Shown: piece after piece, positions 16,630 to 25,872 of the stretch
How positions within the stretch are numbered: position 1 is the first letter of the stretch
Layout: each line of letters starts with the position of its first letter
Assembly: GCF_029360725.1 (NCBI RefSeq)
Contig: NZ_JARKMY010000018.1
Location: 186,001 to 250,000, forward strand
Direction: 5' to 3'
Length of the DNA: 64,000 nucleotides
DNA from: Chryseolinea sp. H1M3-3
GTDB taxonomy: Bacteria > Bacteroidota > Bacteroidia > Cytophagales > Cyclobacteriaceae
Notes under the pieces: model-generated
What the model was told of the DNA's origin: nothing
The model's input: the letters and a program-made list of their open reading frames with translations, nothing else
Databases searched by the model: none
Program-made: the position numbers and the translations under genes

Positions 16630-19017
16630 CTACTCCTGCTTCAACGATTTTGTCGGATTTGTTAATGCAGTTTTGAGAGATTGCCCTCCAACCAATAAAA
16701 AGGTAAGCAATATTATCAAAATCGCCGGAGCAATAAATGCAATCCAGTGTAATGAAATGCGGTAGGCGAAGCTACTCAACCAAAAATCCATAAATTGATA
16801 TGCCAATGGAATCGAAATGATAAAGGCAATTGCTATGAACATTAAATATTGTTTCGATAACATCAGTATGATGTCCATGACATTCGCACCCAATACTTTC
16901 CTAATACCAATTTCTTTTGTGCGTTGAACCGTCGAAAGCATTGAGAGCCCCAATATTCCCATACTACAAATCACCAAGGATACAATTGCAAAAACACGCA
17001 TTATCTTTTCAGTTGTTTGTTCTAATTGATACATGTTTGCTATTGACTGCTCTAGAAAAGAAAAATCGAATACCTCATTAGGGAAATGATTTTTCCAAAT
17101 CTGTTCGATATCGGCAATGGATTCTTGAGACGACACGCTAGATAACTTTACCCCGACCTGATTGAAAACTCCAGGAAAAGAATAAATTGCTATCGGTTCG
17201 ATTTGACCTTGTAACGAACGGTTATGAAAATCGCGAACGACACCAACGATAGTTCCTGTAATACCTGAATTATCAAAAAGGATAGTCTTACCAAGCCCAT
17301 CCTGAACGTTCGTGATACTAAGTTTTTTAAGCAATGTTTCATTGACAATTACTTCCGTCAATGAATCATGAAGCACGATATTTCTTCCGGCAACGAGTTT
17401 AAGTGAATATGCATCAAGAAAGTGATCATCGGCCCATCGATCTCTCACGATAAAATCCTCCCATTCTGAACGATGATCGTACTTAATAAACCCGCCGTCG
17501 GTCACCATGGACATGGGCGCTTGATAATGCAAACTCGCCGTTTCAATACCTGTCGTTCGCTCTAATTCGTTTCGAAATGTTTGGAGGTGCGAATAACCAG
17601 CTTTGGGAAGATTAATGGTGATGATTCCATCTTTAGAAAAACCCAATTCATTTTTTAACAAATAATCTACCTGATTAATAACAACGAATGTACAGATCAG
17701 AAAAAGAAGTGATACTGTGTATTGAATGCAAATAAGTGCTTTTCTTAATGCATGATTAATTCCGGCGATCTGATAGGTTTTACCCGCCAAGGCTTTTAGG
17801 GGATCAAACCCAGTGATGATTATGGCAGGATAATATCCCGCTAATAAAATAAGAACGACACCAAAAAATATGAAGTTAACGATATTTTCATACGTTAATA
17901 TTTGAAATAACGTTAGGTCTACCTGCAACCAGCCATTCATAACCGGCAACGCCAGGTAACTACCCAATAACGCAACTCCGATGGAAAGAAAAACCATTAT
18001 TACGGTTTCAACCATAAATTGGAAAAACAATTGTCCTCTGGTGCTTCCCAAACACTTCCTGATGGCTATTTCCTTAGAGCGTTTATAAGCCAAAGCAATA
18101 GAAAGATTGACGTAGTTAATGCACACAATGCAGAGCAACGCTATGGCTACACCTGACAAGATCCATAGAATAGTCCTTTTTATTACGCCTCCATAGTGAA
18201 GATCAAAATGCATGTCGCTAAGCGCCTGGAGGTGAAAATCCCAATGTTTAAAATTGGCACCAAGATATTTTTGAACAAATGATGGCAACTGCTTATTTAT
18301 TTCAGCCGGTGTCGAACCCTCTCTAAGTTTAATAAATATCCAGTTGTTACTACCTACCCAAGTAAAATTCTGATCCTGATACTTGGGATTTAAGACTTTA
18401 AGCGTGGGCAGCGACACCAGTACATCAAATTTTAAATCAGTGTTTTTTGGAAGGTTAGCCACAACGCCTGTGACAATTAAATCTGTTCTATTATTGATGT
18501 TGATTGATTTGCCCAATATATCAACCGTTCCAAAATATTTTAATGCCTGCTTCTCTGTAAGAACAACACATTGAGGTTTGTTGAGTGCCGTGCTTTTGTC
18601 GCCGTTAATAAAATGGATCGTAAACAATTCAAAAATTTTATTGTCTGCATAAGCCGTGTTACTCTCTTTGAACCTGTTTATTTTCCCTGAATGGTTTATC
18701 GTCAATGTAGGTGCGCTATAAAACCTCATGAAGAACGACGTTTTTTCAATCTGGCTATATTCGTTGTTCAACGTTTCGGCCATCGGAAGGGCTGATCCGC
18801 TTTCATATTCTATTTCACCGTTCGGTGTATGAATGTCATGTACAAGTCTATAGATGAGGTCTGTATCCTGATGATAAGTGTCCGTGCTGCGGTGAAAGTC
18901 AACATACAGAAATATGATAGTACTGCATACAATACCTAAGGACAAACCCAATAAATTAATAAGCGTAAACCACCTATACTTGGCTTGAACTTTAAAAGCG
19001 TTTTTAAGATAATTCAT
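16630..19017 (-). CDS. ABC transporter permease, FtsX/MacB type
   Basis: A 795-aa inner-membrane protein of the large Bacteroidota FtsX-like permease group. An N-terminal helix (TLINLLGLSLGIVCSTIIFLY, written here in part) is followed by a periplasmic MacB-type core domain. Three helices follow near 280-400, including the conserved YKRSKEIAIRKCLGSTRGQL. A second helix-periplasm unit ends in the motif RTKEIGIRKVLGA and C-terminal helices. Two FtsX domains in one chain are usual in this group. No ATPase gene is adjacent, so it must work with one encoded elsewhere, or have a mechanotransmission role. It ends the minus-strand gene string from the WYL regulator and converges with the pentapeptide gene. 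Substrate unknown. Confidence 0.88.
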   Translation of the reverse strand: MNYLKNAFKVQAKYRWFTLINLLGLSLGIVCSTIIFLYVDFHRSTDTYHQDTDLIYRLVHDIHTPNGEIEYESGSALPMAETLNNEYSQIEKTSFFMRFYSAPTLTINHSGKINRFKESNTAYADNKIFELFTIHFINGDKSTALNKPQCVVLTEKQALKYFGTVDILGKSININNRTDLIVTGVVANLPKNTDLKFDVLVSLPTLKVLNPKYQDQNFTWVGSNNWIFIKLREGSTPAEINKQLPSFVQKYLGANFKHWDFHLQALSDMHFDLHYGGVIKRTILWILSGVAIALLCIVCINYVNLSIALAYKRSKEIAIRKCLGSTRGQLFFQFMVETVIMVFLSIGVALLGSYLALPVMNGWLQVDLTLFQILTYENIVNFIFFGVVLILLAGYYPAIIITGFDPLKALAGKTYQIAGINHALRKALICIQYTVSLLFLICTFVVINQVDYLLKNELGFSKDGIITINLPKAGYSHLQTFRNELERTTGIETASLHYQAPMSMVTDGGFIKYDHRSEWEDFIVRDRWADDHFLDAYSLKLVAGRNIVLHDSLTEVIVNETLLKKLSITNVQDGLGKTILFDNSGITGTIVGVVRDFHNRSLQGQIEPIAIYSFPGVFNQVGVKLSSVSSQESIADIEQIWKNHFPNEVFDFSFLEQSIANMYQLEQTTEKIMRVFAIVSLVICSMGILGLSMLSTVQRTKEIGIRKVLGANVMDIILMLSKQYLMFIAIAFIISIPLAYQFMDFWLSSFAYRISLHWIAFIAPAILIILLTFLLVGGQSLKTALTNPTKSLKQE

Positions 19018-19057
19018 CTTTTGGCAAACAAAACTTTAACAAGACTATGCATCGGCA

Positions 19058-20452
19058 TCATTTATCGTCATCCCAGGAATCTGTCCTGAAATTCGGCACG
19101 GGAAGGCCACTTTTACTAAATAGATTTGGCATTGAAGAATTACTCCACGCAAAACGCACAGCTACAGGATTTTTCACTTCTTTAGCGGAAACCACAACCG
19201 TGCCTTTATCTATTTTCGCTTTTGCGGGATAGAACTTATGATCGTCCCCAGCAATCACAAACTCCGTCAAGTCACCACCTTTTGCTTGCAATCCAGTGCC
19301 TGCATGGTCAAAAGTTATCCTGATTTTATTCTTTTCAACTTTCATCGACTTGTATAAGGGGCTCCGAAAAACAATTCCAAGTTGCCCATACGTATCGGCT
19401 AACGCTACATTTGCTAACCTCTCGCCTACTGTTTTCTTATACTTAGGATGAATATCTTTTACATCATCTACCAAATCTGAGATGACAACCATGCCGGTCT
19501 TAGGAATCTCCAGCATCTTTACTTGCTGCTCCCGAAGTAATGTACCCGATTGGCCACTATATCCACTGAATGGCGCAATCTGAACATAGTAAAAAGGAAA
19601 TTCGGTTTGAAATTGCTTACGCCAATCTTTTATCAAACTCTCCATGAGAATTTTGTACGTTGACGGCGCTGCAGTATTTGATTCGCCCTGATACCAAAGC
19701 ACACCGGTAATACGAAACGGTAATAGCGGATTAATCATAGAATTGAAAACAACACCGGGTTTTACGGGCGCCCATGGTTGGTCGCCTTTTAGCTTTGTTG
19801 CAGATTCGCGCAATTCATTGTTTCCCTCTACAAGTTCTTGTGAGATCCAAACCTCCGCTGGTGTACCACCCCAACTTGAATTAATGAGACCAATAGGAAC
19901 ATTGAGATTCTGGTTTAACTTTTTTCCAAAGAAATATGCCACAGCACTGAAATTGTCCACTGTTTCTTTGTTACAGACTTTCCAATCGCCCTCACCTTTA
20001 GCCTGTAACGTACCGGCTGAGGAACGGGGAACATTGAACAAGCGGATATTCGGATCGTTGATCTGATCGATAATCGGCTTTCCATCTGCTGCGGCATTCA
20101 TGCTCCACTCCATATTAGATTGACCTGATGCCAGCCATACTTCACCGGAAAGAACATCCTGTAAAGTCAGTTCATCATTGCCAGCTTTAATTGTGATTGT
20201 GTGTGGTCCTCCTGCCGGTGGTGTATTCATTGCTGTTTTCCAAAAAGTACCATTGTCAGCCTGCGTTCTAATCGTCGTGGTATCCCAACTCACGTTAATT
20301 GTTAACTTTTGAGAAGGATGTGCCCATCCCCAAATGGGTACAGTGGTCTTTTGTTGGATGACCATGTGATCATCGAATATTACGGGCAGTCTTAATTGGG
20401 CCTGTGATTCAAGGAAACAAAACAGAATAACAAGCAAAGCAAAAAAACGCAT
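19058..20452 (-). CDS. Sialate O-acetylesterase-like SGNH hydrolase
   Basis: A 464-aa exported esterase with a signal peptide ending near LESQA. It has the SGNH-type blocks of the sialate O-acetylesterase family: GQSNM with the nucleophile Ser near 111, NSSWGGTPAEVW (block II), GVLWYQGESN (block III), and DIHPKYK with the catalytic His near 335. Length and order fit the family. It would remove acetyl groups from sugars in the periplasm, not necessarily sialic acid, since Bacteroidota use this family for many glycans. It sits 30 bp after the YkgJ-type gene and 40 bp before the permease gene, in a plausible operon. The symporter upstream could import the products. Confidence 0.88.
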   Translation of the reverse strand: MRFFALLVILFCFLESQAQLRLPVIFDDHMVIQQKTTVPIWGWAHPSQKLTINVSWDTTTIRTQADNGTFWKTAMNTPPAGGPHTITIKAGNDELTLQDVLSGEVWLASGQSNMEWSMNAAADGKPIIDQINDPNIRLFNVPRSSAGTLQAKGEGDWKVCNKETVDNFSAVAYFFGKKLNQNLNVPIGLINSSWGGTPAEVWISQELVEGNNELRESATKLKGDQPWAPVKPGVVFNSMINPLLPFRITGVLWYQGESNTAAPSTYKILMESLIKDWRKQFQTEFPFYYVQIAPFSGYSGQSGTLLREQQVKMLEIPKTGMVVISDLVDDVKDIHPKYKKTVGERLANVALADTYGQLGIVFRSPLYKSMKVEKNKIRITFDHAGTGLQAKGGDLTEFVIAGDDHKFYPAKAKIDKGTVVVSAKEVKNPVAVRFAWSNSSMPNLFSKSGLPVPNFRTDSWDDDK

Positions 20453-20482
20453 GGATTAAAAATTTAGGTAGATGCTAATGTA

Positions 20483-20971
20483 TCAAATCTTAAAGATTTT
20501 TTTTAACCGTTCTACCATCTCCATCACCGCTGGACAAACTAATGTATTCTTATAAGTAAGATCCATAATCTGAACCATTTTTTTTCGATCCGTATGTGGA
20601 TATTCCCTGCACGCTTTTGGCCTGACATCATAAATTGAACAATAATTTTCGGCATCTAAGAAGATACAAGGAGATGATCTAAGAACGTAATCTTTATCTT
20701 CATCTATACGCAGGTACTTTTCAATAAAATCACCCGGCCTCATGCGCATAGACTTAGCGATGCGCTCGATGTCATTTTCATAAAAAATGGGACTGGTGGT
20801 TTTGCAACAATTGGCGCAGGTAAGACAATTTATTTCTTCAAACACATTATGATGGGCAGTATGGAAAGCGTCATCTACCTGACGTGGATCTTTTTGTTTA
20901 AGACGCTGCAGGAATTTTTTATTTTCCGGCGCTTTCTTCTTCGACTCAATATTAAAGGCTTCCAGGTTCAA
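20483..20971 (-). CDS. YkgJ-family cysteine-cluster protein
   Basis: A 162-aa cytoplasmic protein with the eight-Cys pattern of the YkgJ/UPF0153 family, thought to bind zinc or an iron-sulfur cluster. C49, C52, C55 and C56 lie in CLTCANCC. Further cysteines lie in SSPCIF, NYCSIYDVRPKACREYP and LVCP. No ATG lies in frame before the first cysteine, and an in-frame stop is two codons upstream, so a TTG start at 20971 is the best choice. The gene lies 35 bp after the WYL gene and 30 bp before the esterase. The biochemical role of the family is unsettled. Confidence 0.85.
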   Translation of the reverse strand: MNLEAFNIESKKKAPENKKFLQRLKQKDPRQVDDAFHTAHHNVFEEINCLTCANCCKTTSPIFYENDIERIAKSMRMRPGDFIEKYLRIDEDKDYVLRSSPCIFLDAENYCSIYDVRPKACREYPHTDRKKMVQIMDLTYKNTLVCPAVMEMVERLKKIFKI

Positions 20972-21006
20972 AAATCGTTATAATTCGTTACATCCACGAA
21001 CACTAA

Positions 21007-21975
21007 TTATTGCGCTATAGTTTGTTGCTGATAATGATAATTTAGCTCTTCCAACAATCCAGAAATAATGTCTTTAGCTTTTTCCGGCGATTCAATTTTA
21101 ACACCATTTCCAAACATCAGTAACCATTTGCACAACGATTTCATGTGGGCGGTCAGAAATGTAATTTTTACTTTGGCACCTACTTCCTCTTCTGAAACGA
21201 ATCCATATGCATATTTTGTTGTGCCTATATATTTTGCATGAGATTTCTCGAATACCACTTCCACCTTTTCCATTTCCCGGTTACCCTGCACAATGGTAGC
21301 CAGGTATTCCTGGAGCGATAATAAATTTCTAGGGTCGAACTTTACACCTGTCATCTTCAGTGTTTTTATTCGGTCGGTTCGAAAATCACGATAGCCAGAC
21401 CGTAGTCGGCACCAGGCAATTAAATGCCATGCATTGCTATAAAAGAATAATCCAATAGGTTCAACTTCGCGCCATGTAATCTCATCCATGTAGCTGCTGG
21501 AATATTCAATTCGAATCACTTCTTTATCGACAGCAGCTTTTTGAATACTTGTTAAAAAATGGTTCGCAAATGGAGGTTCTTCCTGCCAGGCCTTCCTTAC
21601 TTCAATGTAGGATTGAAGATTTTCGAGGTGATCTTTTTCTGACTCATTCAACACTGCTTTAATTTTCAACAAGGCGGATTCAAATGCTTTGCGAATAGAA
21701 TGATCTGTCATTTTCTCCACTAATTTTCCCGCAAATAACATAGCGCTTCCCTCCTCCTGTGTAAACATTACAGGTGGTAAATGATATCCATCAACTATAA
21801 AATATCCTTTACCTGCCTCCGAGCCAATCGGGACACCTGCTTCCATCAATGCTTTTACATCACGGTATACGGTGCGTAAACTGATCTCAAACCTGTCGGC
21901 AATTTCCTCCGCTTTCACTATGCGTTTGGTTTGCATTTGGATTAGAATGGCAGTCAGGCGATCGATTCGGTTCAT
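21007..21975 (-). CDS. YafY-type transcriptional regulator with HTH and WYL domains
   Basis: A 322-aa DNA-binding regulator. Residues 1-60 form a DeoR-like helix-turn-helix (AEEIADRFEISLRTVYRDVKAL). The central WYL domain has IGLFFYSNAWHLIAWCRLR near 175-195, a fold thought to sense small ligands or nucleic acid. The last 70 residues match the WCX extension. It heads a co-directional run with the YkgJ-type gene, the esterase and the permease, so it may control them. A terminator at 21981-22014 separates it from the symporter gene upstream. The target genes are not shown by the sequence. Confidence 0.9.
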   Translation of the reverse strand: MNRIDRLTAILIQMQTKRIVKAEEIADRFEISLRTVYRDVKALMEAGVPIGSEAGKGYFIVDGYHLPPVMFTQEEGSAMLFAGKLVEKMTDHSIRKAFESALLKIKAVLNESEKDHLENLQSYIEVRKAWQEEPPFANHFLTSIQKAAVDKEVIRIEYSSSYMDEITWREVEPIGLFFYSNAWHLIAWCRLRSGYRDFRTDRIKTLKMTGVKFDPRNLLSLQEYLATIVQGNREMEKVEVVFEKSHAKYIGTTKYAYGFVSEEEVGAKVKITFLTAHMKSLCKWLLMFGNGVKIESPEKAKDIISGLLEELNYHYQQQTIAQ

Positions 21976-21980
21976 GTCCT

Positions 21981-22014
21981 AAAAATAAAAAAGCCACGGC
22001 ATTAACCGTGGCTT
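21981..22014 (-). terminator. Rho-independent terminator after the symporter gene
   Basis: On the minus strand a 9-bp perfect stem (AAGCCACGG/CCGTGGCTT, 21991-22014) with a 6-nt loop is followed by a U-rich tract (21981-21990). It lies between the symporter stop at 22036 and the WYL start at 21975. Confidence 0.88.
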
Positions 22015-22035
22015 CTTAACGAATAAAATGAGAGC

Positions 22036-23721
22036 TTACCAAAAGATCGTGTAAAGGGCGGTAATTATGCCAAGCACAAGTAAAGAACCAGCGGCAAATC
22101 CTGGCGACATTCTGAACATACTTGGCTCAACGATTAGTCCGTTCGGTTTTACGCCTCTCCTATTCTCAATGTTCGTGATAATGCTCATACCAATTACACA
22201 GAAAATAAAAACAAATCCCATTCGGTCAAGAAAAGGAATTTCATACACACCTTCAGCATTTAGCTTTGCAAAGTTCATCGGCTCCAGGAATGAGAGATCG
22301 GCAAATTGAGGTAGCACTTTCAAGATAAGCGAGAACACAAAGCCACCAACCGTTGCGAATAACGCCGCATTGGAGGTAGTGCGTTTCCAGAAGAAACCGA
22401 GAATAAACATGGCAAATATACCGGGAGACACAAATCCCGTGTACTCTTGTATGTATTGAAAACCTTGTTTTCCTTCGCCCATCAATTTCTCTCCTACTAA
22501 CAATGAAAGAAGTACTGCAAGCAACATGGAAACGATAACTGAAAGGCGCCCGAGCCAAACCATTTTTTGTTCACTGGCCTCTTTGTCAATTGCCTTCTTA
22601 TAGATATCAAGCGTGAAAATCGTCGCGATACTGTTGGCCTTACCGGCGAGCGATGCTACAATGGCGGCTGTCAACGCTGCAAAAGCAAGACCTTTTAAAC
22701 CCACAGGAAGTAAGTTTAATAGCGAAGGGTATGCTTTGTTTACATCGATAACTCCTTTTGAGTCCAGCATCTCCGTTGCGAAGTATCCCTTTTGATGGAG
22801 TACAAACGCTGCAATACCTGGCAGTACTACAATTACCGGCATCAATAGTTTTAAGAATGCTGCGAACAAAATTCCGTTTCGAGCCGTCTTTAAGTCAGCG
22901 CCCAACGCACGTTGGGTTATATATTGATTACATCCCCAGTAATTAAGATTGGTTATCCACATACCGCCAATAAGAACGGTGAGTCCGGGCAAGTCCATGT
23001 AATTTGCATTGTCGCGGTCAAAGATCATATGAAAGTGGTCATCTGCTTGTGCACGCAGCAAGTTGAAACCGTTAACTATACCTTCCTGGCCAGCTTCCTT
23101 GGAAACAAGATTCAAAGCAATGTAAGTGGCAACTAAGCCGCCCAGCACCAAAAAGAAAACCTGGATTACATCGGTATACCCGATTACTTTCATTCCGCCA
23201 AGGGTAATGAAAATGGCAAAGATCGCCAGCAGGAAAATGCATAAATAGATATTGAAGCCTGTAATACCAGTGATGGCTAAAGCTCCCAAATAAAGAATGG
23301 ACATTAAGTTCACGACGATATAAAGCAACAGCCAGAACACGGCCATGATCATCGCTACAGTTCCATTGTACCGCTCATTCAAAAACTGCGGCATCGTATA
23401 GATTTTATTCTTTAAATAAACAGGAATAAAAAATATGGCGACAATAATAAGGGTCGCCGCCGCCATCCATTCATAGGTTGAAATGGCCAAACCCATCTTA
23501 AAACCAGAACCCGACATACCGATAAATTGCTCGGCAGAAATATTTGACGCAATGAGGGAAGCGCCAATTGCCCACCATGTCAGGGATCCCTCCGCAAGAA
23601 AAAAGTCTTTTGAGTCAGCTTGAGATTTCTTTTTTCGCTGATAAATCCAGTAGCCATAGCCGGCCACGATGACAAAGTAGACGAGAAAGACTACATAGTC
23701 CGTAATTTCTAATTTTTGCAT
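22036..23721 (-). CDS. Sodium/solute symporter, SSS family (SglT-like)
   Basis: A 561-aa integral membrane transporter with about 13-14 hydrophobic helices. The start (ITDYVVFLVYFVIVAGYGYW) and the segment GASLIASNISAEQFIGMSGSG are characteristic of the sodium/sugar branch of the SSS family, near vSGLT. NYWGCNQYITQRALGA near 260 and AALTAAIVASLAGKANSIAT near 355 also fit. It would import a sugar or related solute with sodium. It stands alone between a terminator and the divergent HAD gene. The nearby esterase, isomerase-like protein and SusCD locus suggest a glycan breakdown product as substrate, which is inference. Confidence 0.92.
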   Translation of the reverse strand: MQKLEITDYVVFLVYFVIVAGYGYWIYQRKKKSQADSKDFFLAEGSLTWWAIGASLIASNISAEQFIGMSGSGFKMGLAISTYEWMAAATLIIVAIFFIPVYLKNKIYTMPQFLNERYNGTVAMIMAVFWLLLYIVVNLMSILYLGALAITGITGFNIYLCIFLLAIFAIFITLGGMKVIGYTDVIQVFFLVLGGLVATYIALNLVSKEAGQEGIVNGFNLLRAQADDHFHMIFDRDNANYMDLPGLTVLIGGMWITNLNYWGCNQYITQRALGADLKTARNGILFAAFLKLLMPVIVVLPGIAAFVLHQKGYFATEMLDSKGVIDVNKAYPSLLNLLPVGLKGLAFAALTAAIVASLAGKANSIATIFTLDIYKKAIDKEASEQKMVWLGRLSVIVSMLLAVLLSLLVGEKLMGEGKQGFQYIQEYTGFVSPGIFAMFILGFFWKRTTSNAALFATVGGFVFSLILKVLPQFADLSFLEPMNFAKLNAEGVYEIPFLDRMGFVFIFCVIGMSIITNIENRRGVKPNGLIVEPSMFRMSPGFAAGSLLVLGIITALYTIFW

Positions 23722-23969
23722 TGGGTTTTAAGATTTAGGATAAGGATAATGGTTGCGTTTAACTACAATTTCTGGTAGAGATCTTGAATTTCACTTAAGC
23801 AGGACCTTGTTGGTTTAGTTTAACAGATAAAAGTCTGGTTCTTTTTCGAAAAGACCAAAGAAAATAATCGGTTCGCAGATTTTATTGGAAAGAAAGATGC
23901 AACAGGCAGGGAGTTTCGATCGCTACCTGATTTGTTTTTACATTGCATCCATAATTATTTATAATTCAT

Positions 23970-24761
23970 ATGAAAAACGGACTATTAATCGATATGGACG
24001 GCGTGATTTATGGTGGCGACATCATGATTCCTGGCGCAGATACTTTTATTGCGAAGCTTATAAAGGAAAAGATCCCGTTTACTTTCATGACGAATAATAG
24101 CCAACGGACTCCATTGGAAACGGTCCGAAAATTAAAAAAGTTGGGTATCACAGTCACAGAAGAGCACGTTTATACAAGCGCGATGGCTACTGCAAAATTT
24201 TTGGCGAGTCAAAGTACGCGAGGTACTGCATACGTTTTGGGGGAAGGCGGATTGCTGAGCAGTCTACATGATCATGGATTGGCGCTGGTGGAAACTGATC
24301 CGGACTTTGTTGTGCTGGGTGAAGGTCGAAATTTTACGCTTGAGATGGTGCAACGTGCTGTTGATATGATTCTTGCGGGCGCAAAGTTCATCACTACCAA
24401 TCGCGATCCGTCACCTAAAAGAACGGGCTGGAACAACCTCGGAATCGCCGCAACCACGGCCATGATTGAAGAAGCGACTGGCCATAAGGCTTTTGTCGTA
24501 GGAAAACCTGGCCCCGTCATGATGCGGTCTGCTCGCAAATTCATTGGCCTGGAAACCGCTGATACTACGGTCATCGGCGATACGATGGATACTGATATTC
24601 AGGGCGGCGTACAAATGGGTTACAAAACCATCCTGGTTTTATCTGGCGTTTCCAGAAAGGAAGACCTCAATCACTATGCGTTTAGACCCGATATGATTAT
24701 TCCTTCGGTGAAAGATCTGGAACTACCCTTACCGTGGTGGTCCGAAAAAGGAAGTAAATAA
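23970..24761 (+). CDS. HAD-IIA family phosphatase (NagD-like)
   Basis: A 263-aa cytoplasmic HAD hydrolase. The nucleophile motif is D8-M-D10-G-V, the second motif is FMTNNSQR near 45, and the acid motif is GDTMDTDI near 203 before GVQMGYKTILVLSGV. The C2-type cap (about 80-180) is that of NagD/AraL/glycolate phosphatase relatives. It likely dephosphorylates small sugar phosphates or nucleotides; the exact substrate cannot be read. It is divergent from the symporter gene, and its stop is 5 bp from the stop of the convergent TIM-barrel gene. Confidence 0.92.
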   Translation: MKNGLLIDMDGVIYGGDIMIPGADTFIAKLIKEKIPFTFMTNNSQRTPLETVRKLKKLGITVTEEHVYTSAMATAKFLASQSTRGTAYVLGEGGLLSSLHDHGLALVETDPDFVVLGEGRNFTLEMVQRAVDMILAGAKFITTNRDPSPKRTGWNNLGIAATTAMIEEATGHKAFVVGKPGPVMMRSARKFIGLETADTTVIGDTMDTDIQGGVQMGYKTILVLSGVSRKEDLNHYAFRPDMIIPSVKDLELPLPWWSEKGSK

Positions 24762-24766
24762 TTTAA

Positions 24767-25663
24767 TTATACATCACAGATCTGCACCCCTTGTTTCAAA
24801 GACGCAATTTTATCTTCGCGTTTGGGAATGAATTCTTGTGCAACATATCCCTTGAAGCCGGTTTCTACAATCGCCTTCATAATCGCAGGATAATTCAATT
24901 CCTGCGTCTCATCAATTTCGTTGCGACCTGGAACGCCGCCGGTATGATAGTGGGAAATATACTGTTGATATTTCTTTATCGTTGCAATTACATCACCTTC
25001 CATAATTTGCATGTGATAGATATCATACAATAACTTGAATCGGTCAGATCCTACTTTATCACACAACGCTGCTCCCCATGCGGTGTGATCGCACTGATAG
25101 TCCTTGTGGTTTACTTTACTATTCAGCAGCTCCATCACCACGGTAACTTTATGCTTTTCTGCAATAGGCATCAATTTTTTGAGTCCAATGGCACAATTCT
25201 CAATCCCTTTTTCATCGTCTAAACCCCTTCTGTTTCCCGAGAAGCAGATGATTTGAGTTAACCCGGCAGCGGCTGCCTTTGGAATAACTTCAGAATAACT
25301 TTTAATCAATTCATCATGAAGGCTTGGGTTGTTGAATCCGTCTTCAATTCCTTTTCCGGCACCCCACGGGAGGGCTGATGTAAGACCATATTTTTTTAAG
25401 ACCGGCCATTCTTCAGGACCCGTTAGCTCAATCGATGCAAGTCCAATCTGGTTTGCAGCTTTGCATAAATCCTCTAAAGGAATATCCTTGTAACACCAGC
25501 GACATACGGAGTGGTTGATCTTGCCTTTAAGCTTTTCTTCCAGCACGGATTCGGCCGCACTCAGGCGATGTGATAATGAGACACCTGCCAGCGCTACTGC
25601 AGTAGAACCGACCATTTTTTTCAAGGCGCTGCGGCGGGTTGAAGACTGGTTTTGATTTTTCAT
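24767..25663 (-). CDS. Tat-exported sugar isomerase/epimerase-like TIM barrel
   Basis: A 298-aa protein related to hydroxypyruvate isomerase and other AP-endonuclease-2-fold sugar isomerases. The N-terminus has a twin-arginine signal (SSTRRSALKKMVGSTAVALAG), so it is probably folded in the cytoplasm and exported. The barrel carries likely metal ligands: Glu in VVMELLNSK, Asp/His in LLYDIYHMQIMEGD, His in SHYHTGG and Glu in YVAQEFIPK. The frame also opens at 25687. The ATG at 25663 is preferred because it places the RR motif near the start. Substrate unknown. Neighbours suggest a carbohydrate catabolic role. Confidence 0.85.
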   Translation of the reverse strand: MKNQNQSSTRRSALKKMVGSTAVALAGVSLSHRLSAAESVLEEKLKGKINHSVCRWCYKDIPLEDLCKAANQIGLASIELTGPEEWPVLKKYGLTSALPWGAGKGIEDGFNNPSLHDELIKSYSEVIPKAAAAGLTQIICFSGNRRGLDDEKGIENCAIGLKKLMPIAEKHKVTVVMELLNSKVNHKDYQCDHTAWGAALCDKVGSDRFKLLYDIYHMQIMEGDVIATIKKYQQYISHYHTGGVPGRNEIDETQELNYPAIMKAIVETGFKGYVAQEFIPKREDKIASLKQGVQICDV

Positions 25664-25872
25664 TTTTTGAGAAATGTTAATGTTCACACATTTAAGATAC
25701 TAAAATCGCATTTTGAATTTTAATTCACATCCTGTTTGATTGAATTTTATTGGATTTAATTACTGCAGGATCAGGGAAGGGAGCAACGGCGACTACATAC
25801 ACGAAAAGTGAATACATAGTTAAATGTGGCACTTACATAGCGCAGCTTACTTTTAAACGAAAGAACTCCTCC

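Noticed and set aside
25688-25872. Possible small gene between the TIM-barrel and VCBS genes
   Set aside because: An open frame starting near 25750 mostly overlaps the end of the VCBS gene in antisense and shows no domain.
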